Source: Silurus meridionalis (taxonomy: Eukaryota; Chordata; Actinopteri; Siluriformes; Siluridae). From it: 64,000 nt of DNA. Under the pieces are notes generated by a model, which was not told the DNA's origin, did no database searches, and worked only from the letters and a program-made list of their open reading frames with translations. The position numbers were made by a program, and so were the translations under genes. This document shows positions 36,521 through 48,500 of the stretch, piece after piece (position 1 is the first letter of the stretch; the number at the start of each line of letters is the position of its first letter). The stretch lies in contig NC_060896.1 in NCBI RefSeq assembly GCF_014805685.1, positions 18,818,277 through 18,882,276 of the forward strand. The letters run 5' to 3'.

Positions 36521-37542
36521 AGTGATATATTTGCAACATAGGGGCCATAATTGAAATAATTTGTTGCTGATTGCTGAAATAATTTGCTGTTGTGGGCCCT
36601 GTTACCCATATGTCACCCATGTTACTGAGTTATATTTTGGGTAATAATATATTGAAAGCACAGTATATGATGGAGGTAAAAGATTAAATGGTTAGAGGAA
36701 CGTTAGATCAATGACATTTTGTAAAATGGATGGAAATGAATGAAGTAATTAATAAAAATCATAGCAATGATAGCAAGTGCAGCACCATTTGAAGGTTTTC
36801 AAACTAATTTCGGTCATTTCAAATCATTTATATGTGAAAGTGCAAGGAACTGAATATCTACTCAATTTGGGAGTGTTAAAAAGAGCTTATATACACTGGA
36901 TAAAGTATACAATAAGTGAATAAGTGGGTAAATAAAAGTAATTTGCATGCAACAAAATTGTAGACTTGTACACAAAATGGGCACATCTGTACACTAGCAC
37001 TTTCATGCAATTTTCTAATTTGCCAATCATGAGGCAGCATCACAATGCATAAAACCATGCTGATCCAGGACAGGCGCTTCAGTTAATATTCATCAACAGT
37101 CAGATTAGGAAAAATGTGATCACCGTGACTATGGCAGGGTTGTTGCCAGATGGGCTCATTTGAGTGCATCAGAAACTGCTGATCTTTTGAGATTTTCATG
37201 CACAGCAGTTGCTAGAGTTTACACAATATGGTGCAACAGTTGACAGTTTACCAGGTGGTGTTTTTTTTTTTCTTTTCCTCAATCTTCACCTGTTCATTTG
37301 GCCCACTGTAGCCACAAACTCCTGGTCCTCTGCTTTTCCAAGTTTGGTGATGATGCATTCTGGATTGTTTGTCTACTCACTGTGTTTATTTTAGTTATCA
37401 AAACATTCCTGTCAACTTAAATTTCTGGCTGTTCTCCTCTAACACTCTAATCAGCAAGCTATATCCATCTGTGGAACTGTCACTCACTGGATGCTTAGTT
37501 CTTTATTTTGCACAATTATATGTAAATTCTATGTACCGTATT

Positions 37543-38724
<1,182 letters not shown>

Positions 38725-39129
38725 TAAATATAAATACATACAGTGAGGAAAATAAGTATTTGAACACCCTGCTATTTTGCAAGTTCTCCCACTTAGAAAT
38801 CATGGAGTGGTCTGAAATTGTCATCGTAGGTGCATGTCCACTGCGAGAGACATAATCTAAAAAAAAAAAAAAATCCAGAAATCACAATATATTATTTTTT
38901 AACTATTTATTTGTATGATACAGCTGCAAATAAGTATTTGAACACCTGAGAAAGTCAATGTTAATTTTTGGTACAGTAGCCTTTGTTTGCAATTACAGAG
39001 GTCAAATGTTTCCTGTAGTTTTTCACCAGGTTTGCACACACTGCAGGAGGGATTTTGGCCCACACCTCCACACAGATCTTCTCTAGATCAGTCAGGTTTC
39101 TGACCTGTCGCTGAGAAACACGGAGTTTG

Positions 39130-40835
39130 GGGTATCCTCCAAAAATTCTCTATTGGGTTTAGGTCTGGAGACTGGCTAGGCCACACCAGAACCTTGATAT
39201 GCTTCTTACTAGGGATGCACCGAATATTCGGCCACCGAAAATTTTCGGCCGAAAATGGCCCAAAAGTGCATTTTCGGTTTTCGGCCGAAAGACTTCGATC
39301 ACCGAAACAACACAGCCGAAACAGTTTGTTGTGATGACGCAAACAGAAACCGCTGCCTGCACGTGCATGTCTAAAACAACATGTCTGCGATGTGGACGTA
39401 TTTCAGTATATCTGAGAAAGACCCACGAATAGCGATTTGCAAAACATGTAATGCTGAAATTTCGTCTGTGAAAACTTTCTCCACGTCGGGTTTAATTTGA
39501 AATCTAAACATCCGATCGCTATACTAAATATGAGAGGAACGCAAACGCACAGAAAAGCAAAACTCCTCCGAGCATGCGCACTCCGTCTGTGGCGGACGTT
39601 TTTAAAAAGGCAGGAAGTTTCCCAGTGATAGTGTTGTATTGTATCTTTAAGCAGTTGCACTTGTTCTGAATGCACTTTGTTTTTATGAAAGAACATATTT
39701 AATTTAACAACCTCTTAGCAGGCCAGAGGGCCTGTACATTATTATTTAATGTACACATGAGTGCATTTAAGTTAAACATTTAAGTTTTTATCCTGTGCAT
39801 TGTTGCAATGTGCTATAAATAAATATTTTCATAATTTGTAATTGATTAATTCTTTGAAACTTTAATATTAATTTATGCAATTGAAATGCCTTGATTTGAG
39901 TAAGTTTAGTACACAGTCAGAGCCATAAATGCAATGGTAATAATAATTGCCATAATTTCTTTCGGTGTTTCGGGTTTTTCGGTTTTCGGCCTTGCATTCC
40001 TCCTTTTTCGGTTTTCGGTTTCGGCCAAGAATTTTTATTTCGGTGTATCCTTACTTCTTACAGAGCCACTCCTTGGTTATCCTGGCTGTGTGCTTCGGGT
40101 CATTGTCATGTTGGAAGACCCAGCCTCAACCCATCTTCAATGTTCTCACTGAGGGAAGGAGGTTGTTCCCCAAAATCTCGCAGTACATGGCCCCGGTCAT
40201 CCTCTCCTTAATACAGTGCAGTCGCCCTGTCCCATGTGCAGAAAAAAACCCCCAAAGCATGATGCTACCACCCCCATGCTTCACAGTAGGGATGGTGTTC
40301 TTGGGATGGTACTTATCATTCTTCTTCCTCCAAACACGTTTAGTGGAATTATGACCCAAAAGTTCTATTTTGGTCTCATCTGACCACATGACTTTCTCCC
40401 ATGACTCCTCTGGATCATCCAAATGGTCATTGGCAAACTTAAGACGTGCCTGGACATGTGCTGGTTTAAGCAGGGGAACCTTCCGCGCCATGCATGATTT
40501 CAAACCATTACGTCTTAGTGTATTACCAACAGTAACCTTGGAAACGGTGGTCCCAGCTCTTTTCAGGTCATTGACCAGCTCCTCCCGTGTAGTTCTGGAC
40601 TGATTTCTCACCTTCCTTAGGATCATTGAGACCCCACGAGGTGAGATTTAGCGTGAATCCCCCGGTCCGAGGGAGATTGACAGTCACGTTTAGCTTCTTC
40701 CATTTTCTAATGATTGCTCCAACAGTGGACCTTTTTTCACCAAGCTGCTTGGCAATTTCCTGTAGCCCTTTCCAGCCTTGTGGAGGTGTACAATTTTGTC
40801 TCTAGTGTCTTTGGACAGCTCTTTGGTCTTGGCCA
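39130..40835 (-). pseudogene. Tc1 transposase pseudogene, split by hAT insertion
   Basis: The start [14 protein letters not shown] is near 40835. The 40626-40126 block has [20 protein letters not shown], the first catalytic D in MWSDETKIE and [14 protein letters not shown]. After a frameshift, the second D lies in FQHDNDPKHTARI near 40100. The hAT (39210-40053) then interrupts the frame within WLCKK. Downstream are [16 protein letters not shown] with the final E. The D-to-E spacing across the insertion is 34 residues (DD34E). Confidence 0.85.
39210..40053. mobile_element. hAT element (844 bp) nested in Tc1, with BED-finger remnant
   Basis: Ends TAGGGATGCACCGAATA and, inverted, TAAGGATACACCGAAATA. 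The 8-bp duplication CTTCTTAC is perfect (39202-39209 and 40054-40061). On the plus strand 39370-39480 reads [20 protein letters not shown], then NAEISS..TFSTSGLI before a stop. This resembles a BED zinc finger of hAT transposases (W.YF, C..C, TS.L). The rest of the transposase is missing, so it is non-autonomous. Confidence 0.88.
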
Positions 40836-41200
40836 TGTTAGTAGTTGGATTCTTACTGATTGTATGGGGTGGACAGGTGTCTTTATGCAGCTAACGACCT
40901 CAAACAGGTGCATCTAATTTAGGATAATAAATGTAGTGGAGGTAGACATTTTAAAGGCAGACTAACAGGTCTTTGAGGGTCAGAATTCTAGCTGATAGAC
41001 AGGTGTTGAAATACTTATGTGCAGCTGTATCATACAAATAAATAGTTTAAAAATCATATATTGTGATTTCTGGATTTTTTTTTTTAGATTATGTCTCTCA
41101 CAGTGGACATGCACCTATGATGACAATTTCAGACCCCTCCATGATTTCTAAGTGGGAGAACTTGCAAAATAGCAGGGTGTTTAAATACTTATTTTCCTCA

Positions 41201-41203
<3 letters not shown>

Positions 41204-41267
<64 letters not shown>
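41204..41267. repeat. (TA)n microsatellite at Tc1 right flank
   Basis: Pure TA array directly following the right terminal repeat. Confidence 0.9.
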
Positions 41268-41268
<1 letters not shown>

Positions 41269-43554
41269 GCCAAATAAACATTACACCATGATAATTTTTC
41301 ATTCCCACAAAATGTAAAAATCTGTTCCATGTAATACAGCATTCACTTTTATTCGTCTACATCTTGATAGAACAAACACATTCAAATGGAAATAATTTGT
41401 AAAAGGCTTTTAGCATTTGTGCGCAGTCTTCAGCAAGTCATTCCACAGGTTCTCACTAAGGTATACTGTAGAATTGAACTTTAGCATTGCAATTCCAAAA
41501 TGCCTGACTTGGATTAGTGTGTTGAATGCTGGAAGGTCAGATTTTTCTTTAATTGTATAAAAGAGATCTGCTGGATTTATGCCAAAACAGACTAGTATTT
41601 AGAACTAGCAACAACAAAAAAAACATGCCTTTTAACCATCACACACGGTTGTCCCAAATTCAGGTGAAGGAAATTTTTTGAGTTCTACAAGTCTTCTGTA
41701 CAGCCACACAATCATGTAACCCATGTGACGATTATGAGAGTCATTTGGAGAGTGACCAGAACTGGACCAGATATTCCTGCAACTTCTTTATGATCCCATA
41801 GACTCTTTTGATAAGTTTGTGAATTTCATAAGGACGTCTTGTTCTTGGTGATTGGGGTTCCTTATTTTCTCCACTTGTTGTAGAACTTCTATGATAGATT
41901 TGATGATCTGATGATGTGGAAATTCTCCGCTGATCGATACCTTTCATAAAAGAGAATCTGTGCATGCTTTGTAAGTTCTGTGTACCATGAATTCAGTCAT
42001 GAAGTCATACAGAAGCAGCTGATGTGTATTTTATTAACCAGACTGAAATCATTGATGGCAGGTGTATGATAATTATGTAAACAATATATTGAATGTGATT
42101 AGTGAATTCTGTGTTGCCCCAGTATAAAAATTGCACACATTTATGCCTTCAGTTTAATGCAGGTGTTTACTATTACTATTATGTTGGTTTTTCACCAGAA
42201 TGTTATTTGCCCAGTCGCAATAAAGGTGAAAAGAAAAAAAATCTCTGACATAACAAAAACCATTTACTGTTGTTTCTGGTGATATTACTACAAAATAAAT
42301 ACTCACAGGTTTATTGCAATTAATAATATTTATTGCGTATTCTTCATAGGAGCATTTGTGTGAACAATTGGAACATTGGTCCTATAGCGATCAGTGACAT
42401 TGCTGTTATTCAGAAGAGAAAGATAAGAGTTTAGATATTTTACAATAATAAACACTTTCTAAAATCCCAATCTCCGAACCAACTCAGACAAGAGTAGCAA
42501 ATATGAATCGAGCTTTACCAATAACCGCTACAAAGATGTTGAAGGTGTGCAAAATGTGTATTAATGCAAAAACAATAGGACAGAAATTAGACCTGAGAAC
42601 TCCAACGCGGCGACAACGTGTCTTATTGTATTATGTCTAACGTGTCAAGAATAACTCTAAAAACATGTATACTGAGAAGCAAAACAGAAATATGACAAAT
42701 CTCAACATGACCAAAGGTTTTGAAACAAAATAATAATGCAAAGATTCATAAGTATGGATTAAAAATGAGGTGGATCTACTGCTTAAAGCTATACTGGAAT
42801 ACAAAATGTGCATGTCTTCAAGATCTGTACTGCTAGAGCAGTGGATTTAGGAACAGTACAGTACAAATCATATTCTGGAGTCTTTACAGGTGGTCACAAT
42901 AATAAAACAAAGCACAAAAATACAATTGTTATCAAATCAGAAATTACAGATTATATAGATTTACTTGGTCAGCAAAAAAAAAAAAAAGAATCCTCTCCCA
43001 AAAAAGAAACACCCAAAGAGAACTATCACATTCATAAAACATTCAAAACTGCACTGGGCATGCACAGGTTGCCCATTTCTTAAACTTTATTTTAAAAGCC
43101 AGCCCACATTAATAACTTTGAGCAGTTGGAATACTTTGGCAATACCTTCAAATATTTTACCATATTAATAACTGTAAACAAACAGATTAAACTACAGGGC
43201 AAGTGAAACATTAGTCAATCACTAATGAAACCATAATTACAGCTGTGCCCAATGACAAAGGAGAAGGCACACAAACATAAGTTTTAATTAATACAACACC
43301 CCATGTACTGTGTAGACCCCAATTATGTAGGTCTGGCAGATAACAAAAGTGTCTGCGTGCCTTCAATGCAAGTGCATTATTACAGGATGTTACTTCTTTA
43401 ATATGTACTCATCATAAACAGTAAAACTGGAAGAAATATAAATAGGAAGAGAAATTCTACAGCGCTTAAGTGCCAGGAATAAATGACTTAACAAGTGAAA
43501 AAATAGCTTAGTCCATTCACTTGGATAAAGGCAAGGATCAATTTATACAGCCAG

Positions 43555-43567
43555 CCACTAGAGGGCA
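43555..43567 (+). promoter_or_regulatory. CTCF-like core motif
   Basis: CCACTAGAGGGCA fits the CTCF core CCASYAGRKGGCR at every position. It lies in the region just downstream of zbtb38. Binding cannot be shown from sequence. Confidence 0.35.
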
Positions 43568-44194
43568 TCATAAACACTTTGGGTTAACATACCGTATCAA
43601 TCACTGTAACATCAACCATTGCATTTCGCTGAATTGAACATTGTCAACCCATTTGAGTCACAATAATGACTTACTTCAGTTCCTTTTGAACTACCTGTTT
43701 TCTCAAAATAATCAAACACTGAGTAAAATAGATTTTAATTTATCCGATTTGCATCTACCCAGCGATTGTCAACTGTCAAACAATTAGCTTAATTCATTTA
43801 AAAGAGTAGTTCAAAATGAATGAAAAATGAATGAAACACATTCAAGTGCATGTAACGAATAATGTGAACGTGAATATGAGAACATTTGAATTCAGTCTTT
43901 ACAATGTGATTAAGTCCTGCTTCTGTTATGCATCTGATAAGCAAAGTCACACCCACTTGATCCAAGGAGACGAATGAAATCATAAAAAAATATAATTTTC
44001 TCCTCTCGTAGAAAAAACATAAAAAACTACCAACAGTATTTTGCAGAAAACAACTAAAAAATACTTTATATCTACACCATTGTAAAGTGACTATAGCAAC
44101 TTCCATTTCTGTCAGTTAGAAATGTGTGTATTTGTACTACACTCATTAAAGTTTACTATGTAACCTCATTTTCCGCATTTCATTTTTTTCAGGA

Positions 44195-47100
44195 TCAGTT
44201 GTGGGTGTAAAAACCAGGTTCCTCTTTACACATACGCCACTCTGACTTGGGTGACTGCAGGGGAGCTCCCTTAATAGCAGGCACTCTCGTCAGACATGTT
44301 GAATAGAGATTGGATGTGTTGAGATGGTTGTTTGTTAAACTTTTCGAAAGATGGCCTTTATGCACTTCAGTGTCAAGCAAGCCTCGAGTGGAGTCTTTCG
44401 AAAATTCCACGAAGCTTTTCTTCTTAGATTTTCTTCTCTGTATTTCTGGATGAAATGGAGATGAAGTCCTGTCACCTTTATAGGACAGCAAAATGGATGA
44501 TTTTTTATGGTGTTTAGAAATTTTGGGGAAAATTCCCTTATCATCTGTAGCATCCAGTGCCTCCTCAGTTTTAGGGCTGAGTGGTAATGAGATTTCAGGA
44601 CTTGCCCAAGGTTCAATCTTCGGTTGTTCTTTGCTCTCTGAAGCGGGCAAATATGATCTTGAGATTGCCTTGATCTCACTATTTTCTGTCTCTTTTACCT
44701 TATTGAAATGCTTGCTCTCGTGTATACCGAGCAGCAGTGCAGATTTGCACACTTTAGAACAGTACCGACAGCTATGTTCTGTACTGAACCTCTCGAGATG
44801 TTTTGCTTCATGGCTCCTTTTGGTGGCAAGGTAGAGGAACCGCTGCGGGCAGTATGAGCAGCGGTAGCGCTTTTCAGTACTCAGGCTACGAGTCATCTCT
44901 GTCGAGTTAAAGCAGGAGCCGTCCTCGGTGCAACTTTGGCAGGCAAAATCCCCAACGAATGGGACATCTGCACTAGGAAGCTCTTCGAGAGGACACTGTT
45001 TACCACAAATCTTGCAGCAAGATTGATGACAGTTGATGATATGCATGCTAAGGGATGCTGAAGTCACGAAAGAGCTACTACAGCGACCGCAGGTAAATGT
45101 TTCTTTTGGACTTTGACTCCTTAGTTCCATCCTAGACTCAGGTTTCGCTGCTCTGTCCTCTAGACCACAATCCATTTCCATGAAGTTATCATCTGGTTCA
45201 GGAGACAGTGGCTTTGTGTAGTATTGAGCCACCTTTAATCTTTTCCGCTTGGATCGGAATCTTTTGCCTTTCTTTTTAGGTTTGTATGTGTAATAAGGAC
45301 GCCACAGTTTATCGTTTTCAGGATCGTTCACATCCTCGTATGGCTCATCTTCTGTGACCGAGCTTGAAACGTCTGTCCGTAAGCGCAAGTTTGGGAATCC
45401 TACATCGTCTTCCGCAGTGTTACCTTCCTTATTATCTTGCTTCCAGTTTCTTCTCTTTTTCCTCTTTGGAAACAGCTTAGATCCTTTGATCTTGCGACGA
45501 ATAATCGCCTCATTACCGATTTTGACAGTTATCTGGCACAGTGGCAAGACTTGGCTATTCACTGAAGGACCAGGACAAGCAGGCTTGGCAATGTATGTTT
45601 CTGTCTTTCCATTAGGGTGAAGATTCTGCATTAGGGTCTCCGGCTGTGGCTGAAGCAATTGATTAGCCATTACTTCAATAGTTTGGGCAGCTGCTGATAA
45701 TTCACTAAGCTTACTCAGTCCCTCAAATGAGCACACAGGCGGTATGTTTAGGAATGGCAGACCATCCCTGCTTGTGCTACTACTGCATTGCATGGAAGAA
45801 GAGTCATTTCTGTGCCTTATTGTAGAGGATTTTGTGTTTTCCTCTGTTGTCAAAGATTGGGTGTATCCACAACCAAAAACAGGTGACACAGTGGCCTGAA
45901 AACCAGCTAATCCAGTATGTGTTTTAGTGGATGTAAAGCCTTCCTCTTCTACGCGAGACAAATTCTTATCCGAAGGCAACTGAGTTTCTACATGTTGATC
46001 ACATGGCTGGTCGAAGGTAATGTGAGGCATTTCCGAAGCCACCATTTTTGGTGTTGCCATAAAAGTCACAGGCATTGAAAATAATGACTGGCCACTAGTG
46101 GCACTCTCCGAGTTACAAATAGGTGCTGTGCCTTTGAGTGGATCAGCTTGTGAGTTAAGATCTGGTGGGGCAGTGAAAGAATTCTCGTGGTTGCCGATGG
46201 TTTCAGAGTAAGTATGACTGTAAGTCTTGTACCTTTTCTTCTTGAACTTCATTGGCAAAAGTCTGTAGAGCTTTATTGGGTATACACTTCCCTTGAAACC
46301 ACCATTAGCAGATTTCTTTTTTACTGCCAGACGTGGATCGATGCCATGGAAGGACTTCTGATGGTTTTTGAGGATGTAGTAAGTCAAGAAGGTCTCCAAA
46401 CAGAAAATGCACTGATAGCGCCGCTCCCCTGTGTGCCAGATCTCATGTTTGGTCCGGTATTCTGCCAAAGCAAAGACTTTATTGCAGTAGTGGCAAGGAT
46501 ATGCCCTTTGCCATGAATGCACATTCTCATGCCTTTTTAAGCTAGACAGAGTTACATAGGCTCGTTTGCACACACTGCATTTATAAGCTCGTTGACCGTT
46601 TGATTCTGTAACTTCTTCTTGAAGTGCATCCATTGGGCCTAATAATGTACTATCAAGTTGTGGAGTGTCTGAAAGATCAGAACTTGGAAACGATTTATCA
46701 TTTAGGATGGGTGTGCTGTTTGAGTCTAGACTGACTGAAGCCTCTATGTCATTTGACTCCAGCTGTGGTAGACTTTTCAAACACACTTGTTCATGATTGC
46801 GCAATCTTTTCAAGTGTATGAACTTTTTATAGCAGTACTTGCAAAACAGATGACTGACAAATCTTCTCTTGTGGCTTTGCATGTGGACAGCAAGAAGTGC
46901 TGAACTGCTGAATGCCTCAGGACATTGCAAGCATCGGTTTGTTGTAGAGGTTGGTACATCCTCAGGAACCAAAGAAGGTGGATCATCATCCTGTGGGGGC
47001 AAAATCTCAGGTGGAGGCAACAATTCTGGAGCAGAACACAAGGCTGAATTTGAGCTTGGAGACTGCAGCATAGATGTGGAGTCAGGAGGACCATTTTGTA

Positions 47101-48001
47101 CAACAGAACTGCTAACAGGATTTTGAATAAGTTCACTAGGTTCGTTGGATATGGGTGCCAGGGCTTTGCAATGTCGATGCCGCTTTTTAATAGGACCAAG
47201 CCTATGGTTTGTCAGAGTCTTGCAGGGTAACGCTGCAGGCTTTATGGCCTCTTTATCATACTCTTGTACCTTCTCTTTTTGCTCAGATGTTTGATGGCCT
47301 TGGCTTACAGCATATGAGTGTTCAAACATAGCATCAACCGAATCACTTTCAACAGATGGTACTCCTGATAGTGGTTGGTGCGCCATGTCTGGTGACTGTT
47401 GACCACTACTATGTGAGTCCACTGAAGTAAATGGGTTGTTAACTTCTGGCACTTCTGTGATGGAGAAAGCATTAGTAATACGTGGACCTTTGGAGCACTC
47501 CTGCTCCTCAAGTCGTGGTGCTTCATTCTTCAAAGTGCAACAAACAGAAAGTTTTGTCTGGTTCAGCGAACTTTCTGACTTAGCAATGGTTTGGCTTTGT
47601 GCAATTCCAGAGTCTTGTCTTTCAATATCAAGAAGCTTCTCGAGAAAGGGGATCCCTAACTTTTTCCCTGCAGCTATTAAAGACTTGTTGTCCCCTTTAC
47701 TTGCTAAATCCACTTTGGAGGAGTAAATGAAATTAAGGATGCTGGCAAAAACTTCTGACTTTAGATCTGGAATTTCCAGCACCTGGCTGGAACTGCAAGT
47801 CTCAGGCGCTGTGAAAGCATTGCGGAAATACCCACTGGTTGCAGCCAAGACGTTTCTGTGAGCACGGAATTTGATGTCCTCTACAACGATGGTAACATCA
47901 CAGAACAGGCCATGTGATTGTTGTTCACTAAGCCGAGAAAGGACAGAGTGCGGATGCAGGTTGTCCATCATTCCATTAAAGCTGGAATGGACCACCATCA
48001 T
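44195..48001 (-). CDS. zbtb38: zbtb38, BTB/POZ and C2H2 zinc-finger transcription factor
   Basis: A single-exon 1268-codon ORF (human about 1195). ZBTB38 (CIBZ) is a nuclear repressor of the Kaiso group that binds methylated CpG. The BTB domain is residues 16-125 (CDVTIVVEDIKFRAHRNVLA). A conserved KGPRITNAFSI lies at 171-181. The first finger cluster has C2H2 at 357-377, a C2HC finger at 387-407, and the Kaiso-like trio at 475-495, 503-523 and 531-552. A conserved non-finger block, ETYIAKPACPG then LCQITVKIGNEAI, is at 801-834, and a basic run at 845-921. The second cluster has fingers at 971-992, 1048-1068 and 1078-1098, but 996-1035 holds only cysteine remnants where the family has two further fingers. 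An acceptor TTATAG immediately precedes the first ATG, so upstream 5' UTR exons exist; the second ATG has the better Kozak context. Assignment is by remembered similarity and linkage to rasa2. Confidence 0.95.
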   Translation of the reverse strand: MMVVHSSFNGMMDNLHPHSVLSRLSEQQSHGLFCDVTIVVEDIKFRAHRNVLAATSGYFRNAFTAPETCSSSQVLEIPDLKSEVFASILNFIYSSKVDLASKGDNKSLIAAGKKLGIPFLEKLLDIERQDSGIAQSQTIAKSESSLNQTKLSVCCTLKNEAPRLEEQECSKGPRITNAFSITEVPEVNNPFTSVDSHSSGQQSPDMAHQPLSGVPSVESDSVDAMFEHSYAVSQGHQTSEQKEKVQEYDKEAIKPAALPCKTLTNHRLGPIKKRHRHCKALAPISNEPSELIQNPVSSSVVQNGPPDSTSMLQSPSSNSALCSAPELLPPPEILPPQDDDPPSLVPEDVPTSTTNRCLQCPEAFSSSALLAVHMQSHKRRFVSHLFCKYCYKKFIHLKRLRNHEQVCLKSLPQLESNDIEASVSLDSNSTPILNDKSFPSSDLSDTPQLDSTLLGPMDALQEEVTESNGQRAYKCSVCKRAYVTLSSLKRHENVHSWQRAYPCHYCNKVFALAEYRTKHEIWHTGERRYQCIFCLETFLTYYILKNHQKSFHGIDPRLAVKKKSANGGFKGSVYPIKLYRLLPMKFKKKRYKTYSHTYSETIGNHENSFTAPPDLNSQADPLKGTAPICNSESATSGQSLFSMPVTFMATPKMVASEMPHITFDQPCDQHVETQLPSDKNLSRVEEEGFTSTKTHTGLAGFQATVSPVFGCGYTQSLTTEENTKSSTIRHRNDSSSMQCSSSTSRDGLPFLNIPPVCSFEGLSKLSELSAAAQTIEVMANQLLQPQPETLMQNLHPNGKTETYIAKPACPGPSVNSQVLPLCQITVKIGNEAIIRRKIKGSKLFPKRKKRRNWKQDNKEGNTAEDDVGFPNLRLRTDVSSSVTEDEPYEDVNDPENDKLWRPYYTYKPKKKGKRFRSKRKRLKVAQYYTKPLSPEPDDNFMEMDCGLEDRAAKPESRMELRSQSPKETFTCGRCSSSFVTSASLSMHIINCHQSCCKICGKQCPLEELPSADVPFVGDFACQSCTEDGSCFNSTEMTRSLSTEKRYRCSYCPQRFLYLATKRSHEAKHLERFSTEHSCRYCSKVCKSALLLGIHESKHFNKVKETENSEIKAISRSYLPASESKEQPKIEPWASPEISLPLSPKTEEALDATDDKGIFPKISKHHKKSSILLSYKGDRTSSPFHPEIQRRKSKKKSFVEFSKDSTRGLLDTEVHKGHLSKSLTNNHLNTSNLYSTCLTRVPAIKGAPLQSPKSEWRMCKEEPGFYTHN

Positions 48002-48439
48002 CTATAAGTATGGATGAAAGAGAAAACAATGTCATATGGACATAATTTTAGTGGTCAGTGTTGTATAGAAAATTTCTGTGAGAACTTTTTAATGTTAGTT
48101 TAAATCTCAGAACGTCTGAGATATAAACTTAAGGTACTTTTCTATTAATATATTTCTCAATGACCAAGGTTTTAACATGCTAAATAATTAAAACATACTT
48201 AATTGGACAAATGGTCAATTTAATTTAAGGAAATAAAATAAAATACATACACCATACAGTGTGGCCTATACAAAACCTTATATACACATGGTGACAACTA
48301 TACAAAAGCTTTTCAGACCTAAGCCTTATATATATGATTTTAATGAGGTAACACGTTAAATAAAAGTATTAAATATGTAGTTTTTACAGCAGTTAGAGCA
48401 AAGTTTCCTGTTCCAGGCAGGTTAGTGGCTGCAATACCA

Positions 48440-48500
48440 TCAGAGTCAGCTTTATTGGCCAAGTTTGTTGGCACACACAAAGAATTTGGTGGATATCTAA
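48440..48500 (-). mobile_element. non-LTR retrotransposon 3' tail fragment
   Basis: The minus strand reads AACTTGGCCAATAAAGCTGA then CTCTGATGG, the same tail type as at 25900-25945. Confidence 0.45.

Larger units (their letters stand above)
38741..41203 (-). mobile_element. Tc1-type transposon, interrupted by a hAT
   Basis: Terminal inverted repeats of about 210 bp start CAGTGAGGAAAATAAGTATT at both ends (38741 and, inverted, 41203). Both ends abut TA-rich repeats, consistent with TA targeting. Without the nested hAT and its 8-bp duplication the element is about 1.6 kb, normal for Tc1. The transposase is on the minus strand, with frameshifts near its start and after the 166-codon block at 40626-40126. 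Confidence 0.88.

Noticed and set aside
36285..36521. Small arginine-rich protein gene
   Set aside because: It is the C-terminal end of an RTE-type LINE ORF, matched by a second copy at 24885-25195.
41741..41965. 74-codon minus-strand ORF suspected to be a transposase N-terminus
   Set aside because: No convincing helix-turn-helix or catalytic motif and no terminal repeats around it.
42808..43083. 91-codon plus-strand ORF next to zbtb38
   Set aside because: Antisense to the probable zbtb38 3' UTR, with a poly-A derived lysine run and no recognisable domain.
44195..48001. Kaiso (zbtb33) or zbtb4 instead of zbtb38
   Set aside because: Only ZBTB38 combines ten-finger architecture in two clusters with the KGPRITNAFSI and ETYIAKPA...ITVKIGNEAI blocks; the others have three to six fingers in one main cluster.
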